Assembly: GCA_009363875.1 (NCBI GenBank)
Contig: CM018695.1
Span: 67,950,907-68,014,906, forward strand
Reading direction: 5' to 3'
Source of the DNA: Mikania micrantha
Taxonomy: Eukaryota; Streptophyta; Magnoliopsida; Asterales; Asteraceae
DNA: 64,000 nucleotides
This document shows, one piece after another, positions 1-10,250 of the stretch. The first letter of the stretch is position 1. Each line of letters opens with the position of its first letter. A program made the position numbers and the translations under genes. The notes beneath the pieces were generated by a model. That model saw nothing but the letters and a program-made list of their open reading frames with translations, ran no database searches and had not been told where the DNA came from.

Positions 1-191
1 CCGAAATCATTGTGATCATTTTGGTAATTTCTTGGTCAACATTGATCATTTTGGTAATTTACCCTTTTTTTTAGGTTAAGATCGGAAATGATAAATTTAA
101 AAGAAAGTAAAACCCGCCCCTAGTGAATCCATTTGTAGTTAAGAACCAACCCCAAAGTTTATGTCAGCATAAACTACCAATGATCTCATCA

Positions 192-640
192 TTATCAGGC
201 TTTGTCTACGATAAACCTGGTTGGCTCACACTTTGTTGCATACTCAAAGTCTGAAGTGTTGAACTTCCTGTAAACCCAGTTAATCTCCATGTTGCTATCT
301 TTTGATATCCCACAATCATCCTTAAACATTCCCCAGAAAGAAGTCAACAAAAAAGTCAAAGTCAATAAAACATGAAATGTATCTGAGGGAACCACTATGT
401 ATAGCTTACAGTAGCTGATGTTCTGAGTACTTTGTATGCAATTCATAAGTCTTTGATCATTGTTTGAATTCATAAAGACGACACTGAGCAGTGTACATTG
501 CAACTGCAGCCAATAACGAAGGTGTGTATTTGACCATTTTATATTCCGCAAGACACAGGTCGATCAAGAAAAAAGACATTTGTTAGACTTTTGAATCAGA
601 TTGAGCCGCCTTGAGAAAAAAGAACAAATTTAGTGAGAAA
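192..640 (-). pseudogene. B-type mitotic cyclin, C-terminal pseudogene
   Basis: The minus strand encodes the cyclin C-terminal fold in pieces. An exon (420 to about 640) reads LKAAQSDSKV, then FFLIDLCLAEYKM, KYTPSLLAAVAMYTAQC and SKTYELHTKYSEHQLL. A last exon (192-332) reads ECLRMIVGYQKIAT, then a shifted frame reading VYRKFNTSDFEYATKCEP. These match the cyclin_C segment of plant B-type cyclins, which activate CDKs at mitosis. It is broken in several ways: an in-frame TAA (583-585), a TGA where the family has Trp (457-459), a one-base frameshift after the LTG motif, and a splice acceptor reading GG instead of AG (333-334) although the GT donor at 419-418 is kept. The cyclin_N box is absent. 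Because the intron is retained, it looks like a decayed genomic copy and not a retrocopy. Confidence 0.8.
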
Positions 641-2320
641 TTGTTTAACTTTTTATTATCATTTCAAGAGTTTCTTTTTTTGAGTAAACTTTTCAAGCTC
701 ATAACCCTAAAATTCAAAACGTCACAAACATGCACGACAAACCAAAACCCCGAGTTATGTTCGTACGATCCACAACCGTGAATAATTTAAATAAGACCGT
801 TGTGAATTCGTAATATTAGCGAAGAAATAACCAAAATTATACTAACCTTCAACCGTTGAATCAAACGAACACCCTAATTCACCGCATTTGTTTGGGTATG
901 TCAGTATGACTGGATTGAATTGATGAAATTGGTGTATGCAATGAAGAAAGAAATCTCGTAGTCTGTCAATTAGGTTGTGAATAACGATGGAGAAAGTGTG
1001 TGTGTATGTACTGTGTGTGTATCGCTTGAGTGTGGGGAGATGAAGAATGAGAAAAACACCGGGAAGCTGCCTTTGATTGCGCCGTGTGGAGGAAAATTTT
1101 TTTCTCTCACTGTGTGTATTTTGTGTGTGTTACAGAGACAAGAGAAAGACAGAGTTTGACGTGTGTAAGTGCGTGCGTAAGAGGAAGATAAAAAAACCAA
1201 GGTTTTAAAGAATAGAACCCACGACCCCTCAGAAAAAAAGAGAGAAGCTTACCGGTTAATCCAGACAACATACAACCAAAAATGAGCAAAACAAATATAT
1301 AATGTTTAGCAGAAAAGCGGAGGTCACCAACCTTTGCTTTTGTGTCTATATACAACTAGGAAAGTTGCCCATTACGACCGGCGGGTATGATATGGAGATG
1401 AATTCTTTGTGAATGAAGTTATTGCGGATTTCAGTTTCAAAGATAATATTTTTCAACCCAAGTTTTATCCGTAATAGTGTAAAAATATCATTGTTTTGCA
1501 TTAACCTCATTCCAAGAAGGCAAGAACGACATGTAATTCTTTTGGTGGTTGGTTATATATTTTTCCGGGCTTAACCCTTTATCCAAAAAAAAAAAAAGGC
1601 AAGAATCTAAGATACAACAGTGAACCATTGTAATTGTGTATATATACAACAATTTGGTGTGAATTGAAATACTACCTATGGCACAAACAATAACTTATAA
1701 ATAAAATGTGACTTCTAAGATGAAGGTCATGTATTTTCAATAAGATATATAAGTTTTCTACTTGTTAATGTACATTGAGGTGGAATAAAACATATGAAGG
1801 GCCTTTTTATGTTGATGCACCAATCAACATACATGTTGTATAGAAAGATATAAGAAAGATATATGTATATACACACATATAATGTATATGCACATATAAC
1901 ACCTCAACTTTTGTAGCAAAAATGAAGTACAAAGTTGCAAGTTAGTTTATGACAAAAAGAGATAGATATCCGACACATTATCCTTGTGATTTGAGGGTGC
2001 ATCTTTTGTTGTTGACCTCAAGAATGGTGTTAGGGTCCTACGGAATATGACTGAGAGTGAGGTACTCAGGTGTGTAGCTACGAACTATAAAGTTGTTAAC
2101 TCGAAGTGTATATCAAACCAACCTAACAACGGTTTAGTGTATAGGTTGTTCTTCATTTTTCCATTCAAATTCTCCATGTTTTTGGAGCCTAAATAACCTA
2201 ATTCTCATAGACAAAACTCAAAGAATCAACGCTGTTTTGAAAAGCAAACAATTTAAGTAAATAATTGAGTTCCCAATAATCATTTTAAGAGGATGTTTGA
2301 GACTGCTTATTACAAATGCT
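641..2320. other. No convincing gene; possible transcribed leader on minus strand
   Basis: No coding region is supported. Between 1200 and 840 the minus strand is CT-rich and followed by a donor-like GTTAGT near 840, which resembles a plant 5' leader and first intron. No downstream exon can be tied to it. The rest is AT-rich with short TA runs. Confidence 0.3.
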
Positions 2321-3351
2321 TAGAGCATTCCCATGAACTTTTCTATCTACATCTCTATAATCTAACTAAATCCTTAAATTTTATCTAATCTACCACATCT
2401 CATTCTCATTCTCATTCTCATTCTCAATCTCTATTTCTATATTGCTCACAAAAAAAATTATATAGATGGTGAACAATATATTTTGGAATTTGTAAACACA
2501 AAACTGTAAAATTTGGAAATAGGGATGAAATTTATGATGTTGATGAAAAATGAGAGAAATATCTAAATTTTAGAGATAAGGAATATAGATATTTTACTGC
2601 TAATAACCTTACAAAAATTCAGAAGCTACCCACTTAAGAAATCAATAATTCGGGTTTGGAATAGATTCCAAAATCAAAATACTTAATTGTTAAATTGATT
2701 CAAATACCTCAAATTCTTGCATACGCATAAGGAAAACAAACCAGAAATCAAGCATTCAAGCCTCACATATGTAATGTGACGAAAAAGCAAATTCTTAATT
2801 AATTGACTTACCGTTGACAACAAATCGAACAAATCTGCAAGGTTGTCTAAACCTAATCTATGTCTTCGTCATATGTCTTCATCTTAACCCGCAACACATA
2901 TGAAATAAAATGTCAACTATTTGCATAGTTGGTGGGCAATTTAACATAGTTTAATATAATATGTATAAAAAGATGCAAAACTATTAAAATATGTAAAACT
3001 AGATCTAAATCATATGTAAGTTTCAAGTATCATGTTTAAGCACAAAGCAAGAATTCAAACAAGTGATATTACAAAACTTAAATCAAGACTAGATAGGTCT
3101 TTGGCTTAAACAATGTAAATCATAATGTTTATATTTGTGTACAATTCACCTTTTTGACACAAGACATAAGTCATAGCGAAGAATGTAGCCACATTTTTGG
3201 CTACTATTTACTAGTATATGTTTTGATGTATGAAACGCCTTCCAACCTAGTTCTCACATAGCATTTAGCACATAAGTTCACTTATCATATAAGTCATGTC
3301 TACTAAGCTTAAAAGTTTATATCATGTATATGTTTTTAACTCTATGAATAT
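2321..3351. other. Intergenic; CATTCT microsatellite and possible old MITE end
   Basis: A short hexamer run based on CATTCT lies at about 2398-2430. The sequence TTAGAGCATTCCCATG near 2331 resembles one end of a Tourist-like MITE, but a matching inverted end is not clear. No gene is seen. Confidence 0.3.
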
Positions 3352-3718
3352 TGTGACACCCCCTAATTTCTAGGTCAGCTTTTGATTTAATTACATGTGG
3401 CACTAGAATTATTTTAATTTAGTGTGATACGTGGCACAATAGTACAAACACAGTCGCAAACATGATAATTCGGTGAATTATCATGAAACACACACGCATC
3501 GAACAATTCACGAACGTTGGTGAACGTTGAATAAAATAAATGAACGAACAATGAATAATTCACTCATGACCTCACATCGAACAAATTAGTTCAAAAATCG
3601 ATGAACAATAAGTTATAAACGAAAAACGAACAAAAATCGAATCAAACGATTTAAAATTGAGCAAATTGGGATCTTCCGGTCGGCTTCGCGGTACTCCAAG
3701 AACCTGGGATTGGGCCTT

Positions 3719-3765
3719 GGCGGTACGCGAAGCTTAGGCGGTACGCGAAGCTTAGGCGGTCCCGA
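3719..3765 (+). repeat. 18-bp tandem repeat in LTR C
   Basis: The unit GGCGGTACGCGAAGCTTA occurs twice in a row (3719-3736, 3737-3754) and begins a third time. It lies about 150 bp upstream of the LTR TATA box, in the U3 enhancer position. Confidence 0.8.
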
Positions 3766-3915
3766 ATTCCTTCGCGGTACGCAACGACCAATCAACTTCC
3801 ACATGATGGTACACGAGGTGTTTTGGGAAGCAACCCGAATAAAATATTCTAGGCGGTACATTAAGACTCATGGAGTCTTGCTTGGCGGTACGCGAAAAGC
3901 CCAGATCACAGGAAC

Positions 3916-3924
3916 TTTATAAAA
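3916..3924 (+). promoter_or_regulatory. TATA box of LTR C
   Basis: TTTATAAAA lies about 565 bp into the LTR and is followed by a CT-rich stretch, the usual layout of a plant LTR transcription start. Confidence 0.5.
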
Positions 3925-4832
3925 CCCAAAGTCATTTCACCTTTACCCACATCTCTCTCGATTGAACTCGATATTTCCGACCAAATCCACGCTGTTACAG
4001 CCCGTCCTCAACACTAGGAGCCATCAAGAGCAACATTGGAAGACTATTGAAGGCTTGGAGCTCAAAACTTGGAAGGAGAGCTTGAAGGAACTCCCCAAAT
4101 CTCTGGACTAGCTGCTGGTTTCTCATTCTCAACCACATTCAAGAGCATTCTAGCTGATATCCTAGCTAAATCTCAGCCCTTAAGCTTCTTGGAGGTAGTT
4201 TTATTGGTTTATACACACATTCAACACATGAACACACACATGCATCCACTTCTACACTCATAAAACCTCATTGAAGGTGTGTCACACCCCGAGCTGGCGG
4301 GGTTGGATCGATGTCCCCCTCGGGCGGAAGGTTCTCGGGGCGCGATATCGTGAGTGATAATCGTGATGATCGGATTGTTTACATAGCATCAATGTTAAGA
4401 ATAACTAAAGCACAATCAAGCATTAACTAGGATTACAAAGTTAAATTACAATATCAATGTTTAGTAATTTAACTGAGTAAACCTAACAAAAGAATCAAAT
4501 GTTTTCTATCTTGTAATCTGTACAAGACATTCCAAAAGTGATTCATATGAATAACAAAATATGTGCTTCCAAAATCAACTAGGTCCTCTATCTAGGTTGC
4601 CTAGCATGCAATCCAAAGCCTTAGCTTAACCCTGTTCATCACCTGAGAAAGCATGTAAGAAAACAAAGTCAACACAAGGTTGGTGAGTTCATAAAGTTTA
4701 TAAGTTTAAAATAGCTTTAACAAACCTCTTTCGGTAAAATCCTAACCTCATTAAATCCACATGTAATATCCAAATGGGTATGCTTATATATAGGGCATAC
4801 CTTTGAGTCGAGCCTACAACCCGCCCAGACGC

Positions 4833-5848
4833 CGATTAAAATTACCAGCATACTTCACCTGCTCGTGAGAATCATTGGTCAACATAGGGCACTGTCGAGT
4901 ATCATGGCCTCCTCTACAGATCTCACACTTGGCATTTTCCTTCGACTGCAAATCCTTCACCATCTTGGTGAGTGCCTCCACCTATGCTACCAACGTAGTG
5001 TTAGAGTCTACTAGAAAGACTCCAGATTTCTGAACAGTGGCCTTCCCTCAGGTGGGATACTGGTAGCTGCTCATGGCCATGTTCTCAAATAATTGCAGAC
5101 ACTCCTCAGGGGTTAGATTGGTAAGCAAATTACCCCCGGTAGTAGAATTGAGTGTGTGTCTGGTGGCAAAGGTGACTCCATTATAGAATTTCTCGACTAA
5201 AGCCCAATTTTCCAATCCATGATGCGGACACTTATTCAGAAGCTCTTTGAACCTCTCCCAAGTGGTGAAGAAGCTCTCTCCCTCCTCCTGCTGAAAAGAA
5301 TGAATAAGACTCCTCAGGCGAGCAGTCTTTGCAGGAGGGAAGTACTTAGTCAAGAACATCTCTTGCATCTCATCCCATGTAGTGATTGATCCAATAGGAA
5401 GGGACTCAAGCCAAGTGATGGCTTTGTCCTCAAGTGAGAATGGGAAGAGACATAGAAAGACAGCATCATCAGAGACACCCTTGATTTTGAAGGTGTCACA
5501 AATACGAAGGAATTGCCCAACGTGGGCATTCGGATCTTCATCAGGTAACCCGTGGAACTTAGGAGAATGAATGATAAGATTGATTATCTGAGCAGGAATG
5601 TGCCAATTGTCCTCGGTGACAACTGGTCAAGCAATGGAAGATCTAGTGCCAGCCGCAGTCGGCTTGGCATAATCAGCGACCGTTCTCCTCGGTGGAGCGG
5701 CCATGTCAGTAGAATGCAAAGGTAAGTGACGAAGCCTAACCCTTCGGTGAAACTCTCTCTCCGGCTCGTCAAATGAAGCAAACTGTGGTGGACCGCTGAC
5801 ATGAGTTTGGTGCATACAATGCACAGAATTGGTGAGAAAGAATGACAC
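4833..5848 (-). pseudogene. Athila gag fragment with stop codons
   Basis: Minus-strand translation gives the Athila gag order: N-terminal PRRTVADYAKPTAAGTRSS, then LPDEDPNAHVGQFLRICDTF, LTKYFPPAKTARLRSLIHSF, WERFKELLNKCPHHGL and FYNGV, then a zinc knuckle CEICRGGHDTRQC. Gag packages element RNA into cytoplasmic virus-like particles. In-frame stops interrupt it after RSSIA (near 5630) and after SYQYPT (near 5048), with another further on. The reading frame ends at the deletion junction shortly after the knuckle. The longest uninterrupted part is the capsid-like retrotrans_gag section at 5048-5368. Confidence 0.85.
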
Positions 5849-6139
5849 AAACTCAACAAAACAAAATGGAAAACGACTAACTAGAAAAGGAAATAAAAAA
5901 AACCTAGAAATAAGATCTTACTAAAAAAGGAAACCTGCCAAAAATAGCAGCTACTAAAAATGGAAAGTCCCGAAAAGACTCAAAACTCCTAAGACAAATA
6001 CTTGCTAAAAATAGAAAGTTTCTAAAAATAGAAAATTACTAAATATGGAAAGTCACTATGAATAAGAACTTACTACGAAAACACTAAACTAAAAGGAAAG
6101 CTAAGTCTAAAGATAAGGTAAATCAAAGGATCACCGTGT

Positions 6140-6156
6140 CCCCGGCAACGGCGCCA
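6140..6156 (-). promoter_or_regulatory. Primer-binding site for tRNA-Asp
   Basis: The plus strand reads CCCCGGCAACGGCGCCA, the 3' end of plant tRNA-Asp, so the minus-strand RNA is complementary to it. It sits six bases from the LTR end at 6163. This primer is typical of Athila elements. Confidence 0.85.
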
Positions 6157-6162
6157 AAAACT

Positions 6163-8102
6163 TGATGTGTCGGTTTATATATATATAGAAATCTTAGTTC
6201 AACACTATCGAGTAATAAATCGAAATAACCTAAACCGAACTACACACTACAGGCAAGTGTACCTGACGTATGAAGTATAGCTAAGGAAAGTCCGGATATC
6301 GAACCTAAGGACACAGAATCTAAGAATTAACCCTAAATAAAGACAAAGCTAAGACTAAAAAATGAAATTACTAAACAAGAAAATTTGTGTTTTTTAGAAA
6401 AGTGTTTTATAAGAAAGAAATAGAGAAATAATATAACCTTGACAACTGAAACAAATTAAGAAACGAAGAAATCAGATAAAGAAGGGTACTACCTAGACTT
6501 GGAATCCTAACGGTAACTTTAACAGTTTCGGGAATGAGATACGGGATATCCGGTCAACAAGGATATGACAACAAAGGAAACACTCAGAACCATTAGATCA
6601 CAAGGTCAGTCTCACTAATGCTTAAGAATGTTCCAACGAGTCATGTGAAAGATCATCGGGATGTGTAATGGATTACCTAGTCAGTCTCTCCAAACACTGA
6701 TCGTTTAAGGATTCAGAAGATCGTATCACGTGGTCAGTTTCAACAATCTCGATACATCAAAATATATAAGTTAATACCTTGAATTGCAAGGAATTCTAAG
6801 GAATAAACAGGAAAACCCGATGGTCACGTAATTTGCCTGAAAAAAACACTAAAACCCTAATAATCCAAATTCCCTTACGTGATTAGTCTCAAGAATGATA
6901 ATCGTACTGTTTATAATCCAATTACAGATAATATCCTAAGGTTTAATTGGCCAAAGCAAACCCAAATAGAATTAGATACGAAATCTAAGCCTAAAACTGA
7001 TAAAACCGGTCAAAACACGTAGTAAACAACCAAGACTTATCAATTGGACATCATCATGCATTTATAAATCATCATAACAGCAATAAATAATCAATATTAA
7101 CCATATATAATCTGATCCTAATCATAAACAATCGAAATCCCATAAAAACAAACCCGAAAACCGAATAAAATTAACTGTTATTCATCCGAATCTAGGTAAT
7201 ACAATGAGTTTAGCCAAGAAACATGTTTAGAACAATAATAATCGAAAAAACATCAGTAAACATGTCCATGGATTCAAGAACAAACGAGAAATAATCAAGA
7301 AAACAAGCAAAAGAACCCGAAAAAGCGTTTCCGGACACTTTCATATGCGTTCTGAGCCTCCCCCGAGCGTCCAATTCAGCCCCAAACAAAATCTTCAAAA
7401 AATATGTTTATTGTTCGTTTCCAGCCGTCATGGGGTGATTCCCTCGAATTAGGGCTTCAAAATGGCTTAAATAGGTGATTTTAGGCTTAGGTTCGAGATC
7501 TGGGCCAAATCAGTGGGTCAAAAGCCCACAAGGGAGGGTCCAAGAGGCCAAGATTGCTAGTCAAAGGTCCAAAATGACCTGGTCAACGAAAGTCAACGCG
7601 GGTCAAAGGCCATAAAGGCCGTTCAAACCTGGAATAAACCACGCGGGTCATGGGGCTCCGGTTGGGTCTTCACGCGGGTCATGATGTGAGAGGAAGCGGT
7701 TTGGGGCGCGGATCAGGAGCTCCATCCGGTAGTCAACGCGGGTCAAAGGTGGATTTTTAGGGCTGATGTGGCTTCACTAGGGGCTGCCACGTGTCCCTTG
7801 AGCTGAAACTTTGCCAGATTTGCAAAAACTCCCCCTAAACTTCAGAAATCCAATTTTTAACCTCGAAACTTCTAAAAATTATATTTTTAGCTTCCAACTT
7901 CATAAAAATTATTCCGGGCTTCGGTTTCTTCGTAATTACGAACGTTTATTTCGCGAAACCTATAAAAGTTGCATAAAAAAAATTAAAATTAAAATTGAGC
8001 AAAAATTATTAAAATCTAATAAAAACTAAATAAAAATCTTATAAAATAAGATAAAATAATATAAAATAAATACTAAAATGATGTGTAGTTAACAACACAT
8101 CA
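6163..8102 (-). repeat. 5' LTR of the Athila element, about 1.94 kb
   Basis: The ends read TGATGTG on the plus strand at 6163 and ACACATCA at 8102, giving TG..CA on the minus strand with a short inverted terminus. A cluster of ACGCGGGTCA-like motifs lies at 7590-7760. It is bordered by the primer site on the inner side and by LTR B sequence on the outer side. Confidence 0.85.
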
Positions 8103-8129
8103 GTAAGTTTAACAAGCATCATAGTTTCA

Positions 8130-8870
8130 CACACCATAGTTTAGCTTTCACTAATCTCATGCGTGAGTACAAGCCCTGCTATAGCAAAAGTTTAGCAATT
8201 ACGTAGCTCACGGCTAGATACAAGCCATGCTCTAGCAGAAGTTTAGCCATTACGTATCTCATGAATTAGTTAAGCTTAGTCTAGCAATTACGTGCCTCTT
8301 ATACAAGAGACAAGCCCTGCTATAGCAGAAGTTTAGCAATTACGTATCTCATACATAGACACAAGCCATGCATACACAAACAATTCAGCATTTGTATATC
8401 TCATATAAGTAGACACAAGCCCTGCTCTAGCAGAAGTTTAGCAATTACATGTCTCTTATATAGATAACAGCTTAGCCTCGTCATAGTTTAGCTTTCACGT
8501 ATCTCAATACATGGGTACAAGCCCTGCTATAGCATAAGTTTAGCAATTACGTAGCCCATGATTAGATACAAGCTTAGCATTTCGCGCGCAATCATAGTTT
8601 CAAGCATTAGCATATAGTTTCTCATGAATTTCATAGCATAAGCATCAAGTATATAGTTTAAGCCTCTAGTTTGTAGCATAAGCATCAAGCCTCAAGTTTA
8701 AGCATTTAATTTCTAGCATAAGCCTCAAGCATCAAGTTTAAGCATCCAGTTTATAGAATAAGCATCAAGCCTCAAGTTTAAGCATCTCGTTTGTAGCATA
8801 AGCATCAAGTCTCAAGTTTAATCATTAAGTATATAGCTTCTTAAGAATAATAGTTTCCAAGTATAAGCTT
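8130..8870 (-). repeat. Tandem repeats in the centre of LTR B
   Basis: From about 8130 to 8590 a unit of roughly 75-90 bp recurs, marked by CAAGCCCTGCTATAGCA followed by GTTTAGCAATTACGTA. From 8590 to 8870 a shorter unit recurs, marked by AGCATCAAGCCTCAAGTTTA. The corresponding part of LTR A (54780-55140) has different short repeats, so this segment changes quickly. Confidence 0.75.
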
Positions 8871-9389
8871 TGTCATAAGTACCATGATTATGTTTAAAAG
8901 CATTAAATACCATTTCAATAATTTATTAAAACGTTTAACATGCTTCTCAGTCCCGAAGTAAAACAAATAAGTTTGAAAAGGGACAAATGAACTTACCTTG
9001 TGTTCGATGTGGTTGACTAAGTTCTAAGCAAGAATACGCGCGCTCGTTGTTTGTACTTGCGATGATGTTCATGATCCTGTATTGATTTCATAGTATTTGT
9101 AGCTTATAAGTATATTTTTGTAAGAATTTGTGTTCGTAGATGTGTTAGCCTTAAATCGGCTAACACTCGTGAGTCTTGGTCTTTATTCGACTATAAGTTA
9201 TTTGTTATTGCCTTGATAACAACCGCCCCACTAGGTTTAAATTAACCAACTTTGTTATTGCTTTCCAAGCTTTACTGGAACCTCTATCACGATGATTTAA
9301 TTCCAAGTCAAAGAAAACTTTGATTTTAACATGAATGTTGTAAATTTTAGCATATTGTATTACCTCTTTGTGTTCGTTAACATTTAAAT

Positions 9390-10250
9390 CTTGTGGGCCG
9401 CTTGTTGGGCCAAACTATTTAATGTGGGCCGATTGTGGCTAGCATTAGTCCAAGAATACTATAAGAAATAGGGTAATGTTATTGGGCCGAAAATGGACTT
9501 GGGCCGATCGATGTGGTGGTTGGATTAATCAACACGAATTGGGCCAAACTAATTGAATAAGTCACATTATATGGACCCAATGCTTTCTATTGGGCCGAAT
9601 GTATGTGAGCATGGGCCTAAAGGCTTTCATCATGGGCTGAATAAAATAGTTCTGGGCCGAGTATGAATGTCGTGGGCCCGGGTACTTTGCTGTCCGAATT
9701 AGGTCTCCCAGCGAACCTATTGAGTTAAACTAGCCAAGGTTCGGTCCTCTGTAGGTTCTGAGTAGTAGGGTTCGGCTCCCACTGGTTCGTTAATCCAAGG
9801 GTTCGTAGGTGGCTAGATTAATCGACATACATGGAAGGTTCGCAGGAGGTTCGTTGGTAGTTAATTGATCAAGTTCGGCTCTCGTGGCTCATGGGTTCGC
9901 CATGCATGGGTTCGTGAGTCTCCATGGTTCGTGGCACTAGCAGGTTCGTTAGTCCCACAAGGTTCGGCTATGCCATGAATACCACAAGGTTCGGCCATTT
10001 GCTAATCTAACAGGTTCGGCAAGTTGGTACAGGTTCGGGACAGCTAGGTTCGTTCCTAGGGTTCGTAGAGGTAATGGTTCGTCTGGTCATCGATGGTTCC
10101 GCAACTAGCATGCAGGGTTCGCCACTGATGCAACAGGTTCGGTGGTAGGTGGAACCCAACAAGGTTCGGTCGATAGAAGCCAAGGGTTCGGCTGTGTTGA
10201 GCTAGGGTTCGGTGTTGGGGCCTGCACATAGGTTCGTCCATCTGCAGCCA
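9390..10250 (-). repeat. Arrays of TGGGCC and GGTTCG motifs in LTR B
   Basis: TGGGCC, often followed by GA, recurs at 9390-9680. GGTTCG occurs more than twenty times at 9730-10250, usually 15-30 bp apart, with unrelated spacers. The same two arrays occur in reverse complement in LTR A at 53600-54240. Confidence 0.8.

Larger units (their letters stand above)
4833..8102 (-). mobile_element. Truncated Athila-type Gypsy element inside LTR B
   Basis: On the minus strand this contains a 5' LTR (8102-6163), a tRNA-Asp primer site and gag, then stops abruptly at 4833 against LTR B sequence. Protease, RT, integrase and the 3' LTR are missing. Comparison with intact LTR A shows that part of LTR B is missing at the same junction, so one deletion removed the element's 3' part and the adjacent host LTR. 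No target duplication can be read because the 3' end is lost. Athila is chosen from the primer type, the long LTR and the gag motifs. Confidence 0.85.

Noticed and set aside
970..1355. Overlapping open frames of 60-80 codons on both strands
   Set aside because: They follow CT/GT-rich low-complexity sequence, share no domain with any family I know and overlap on both strands.
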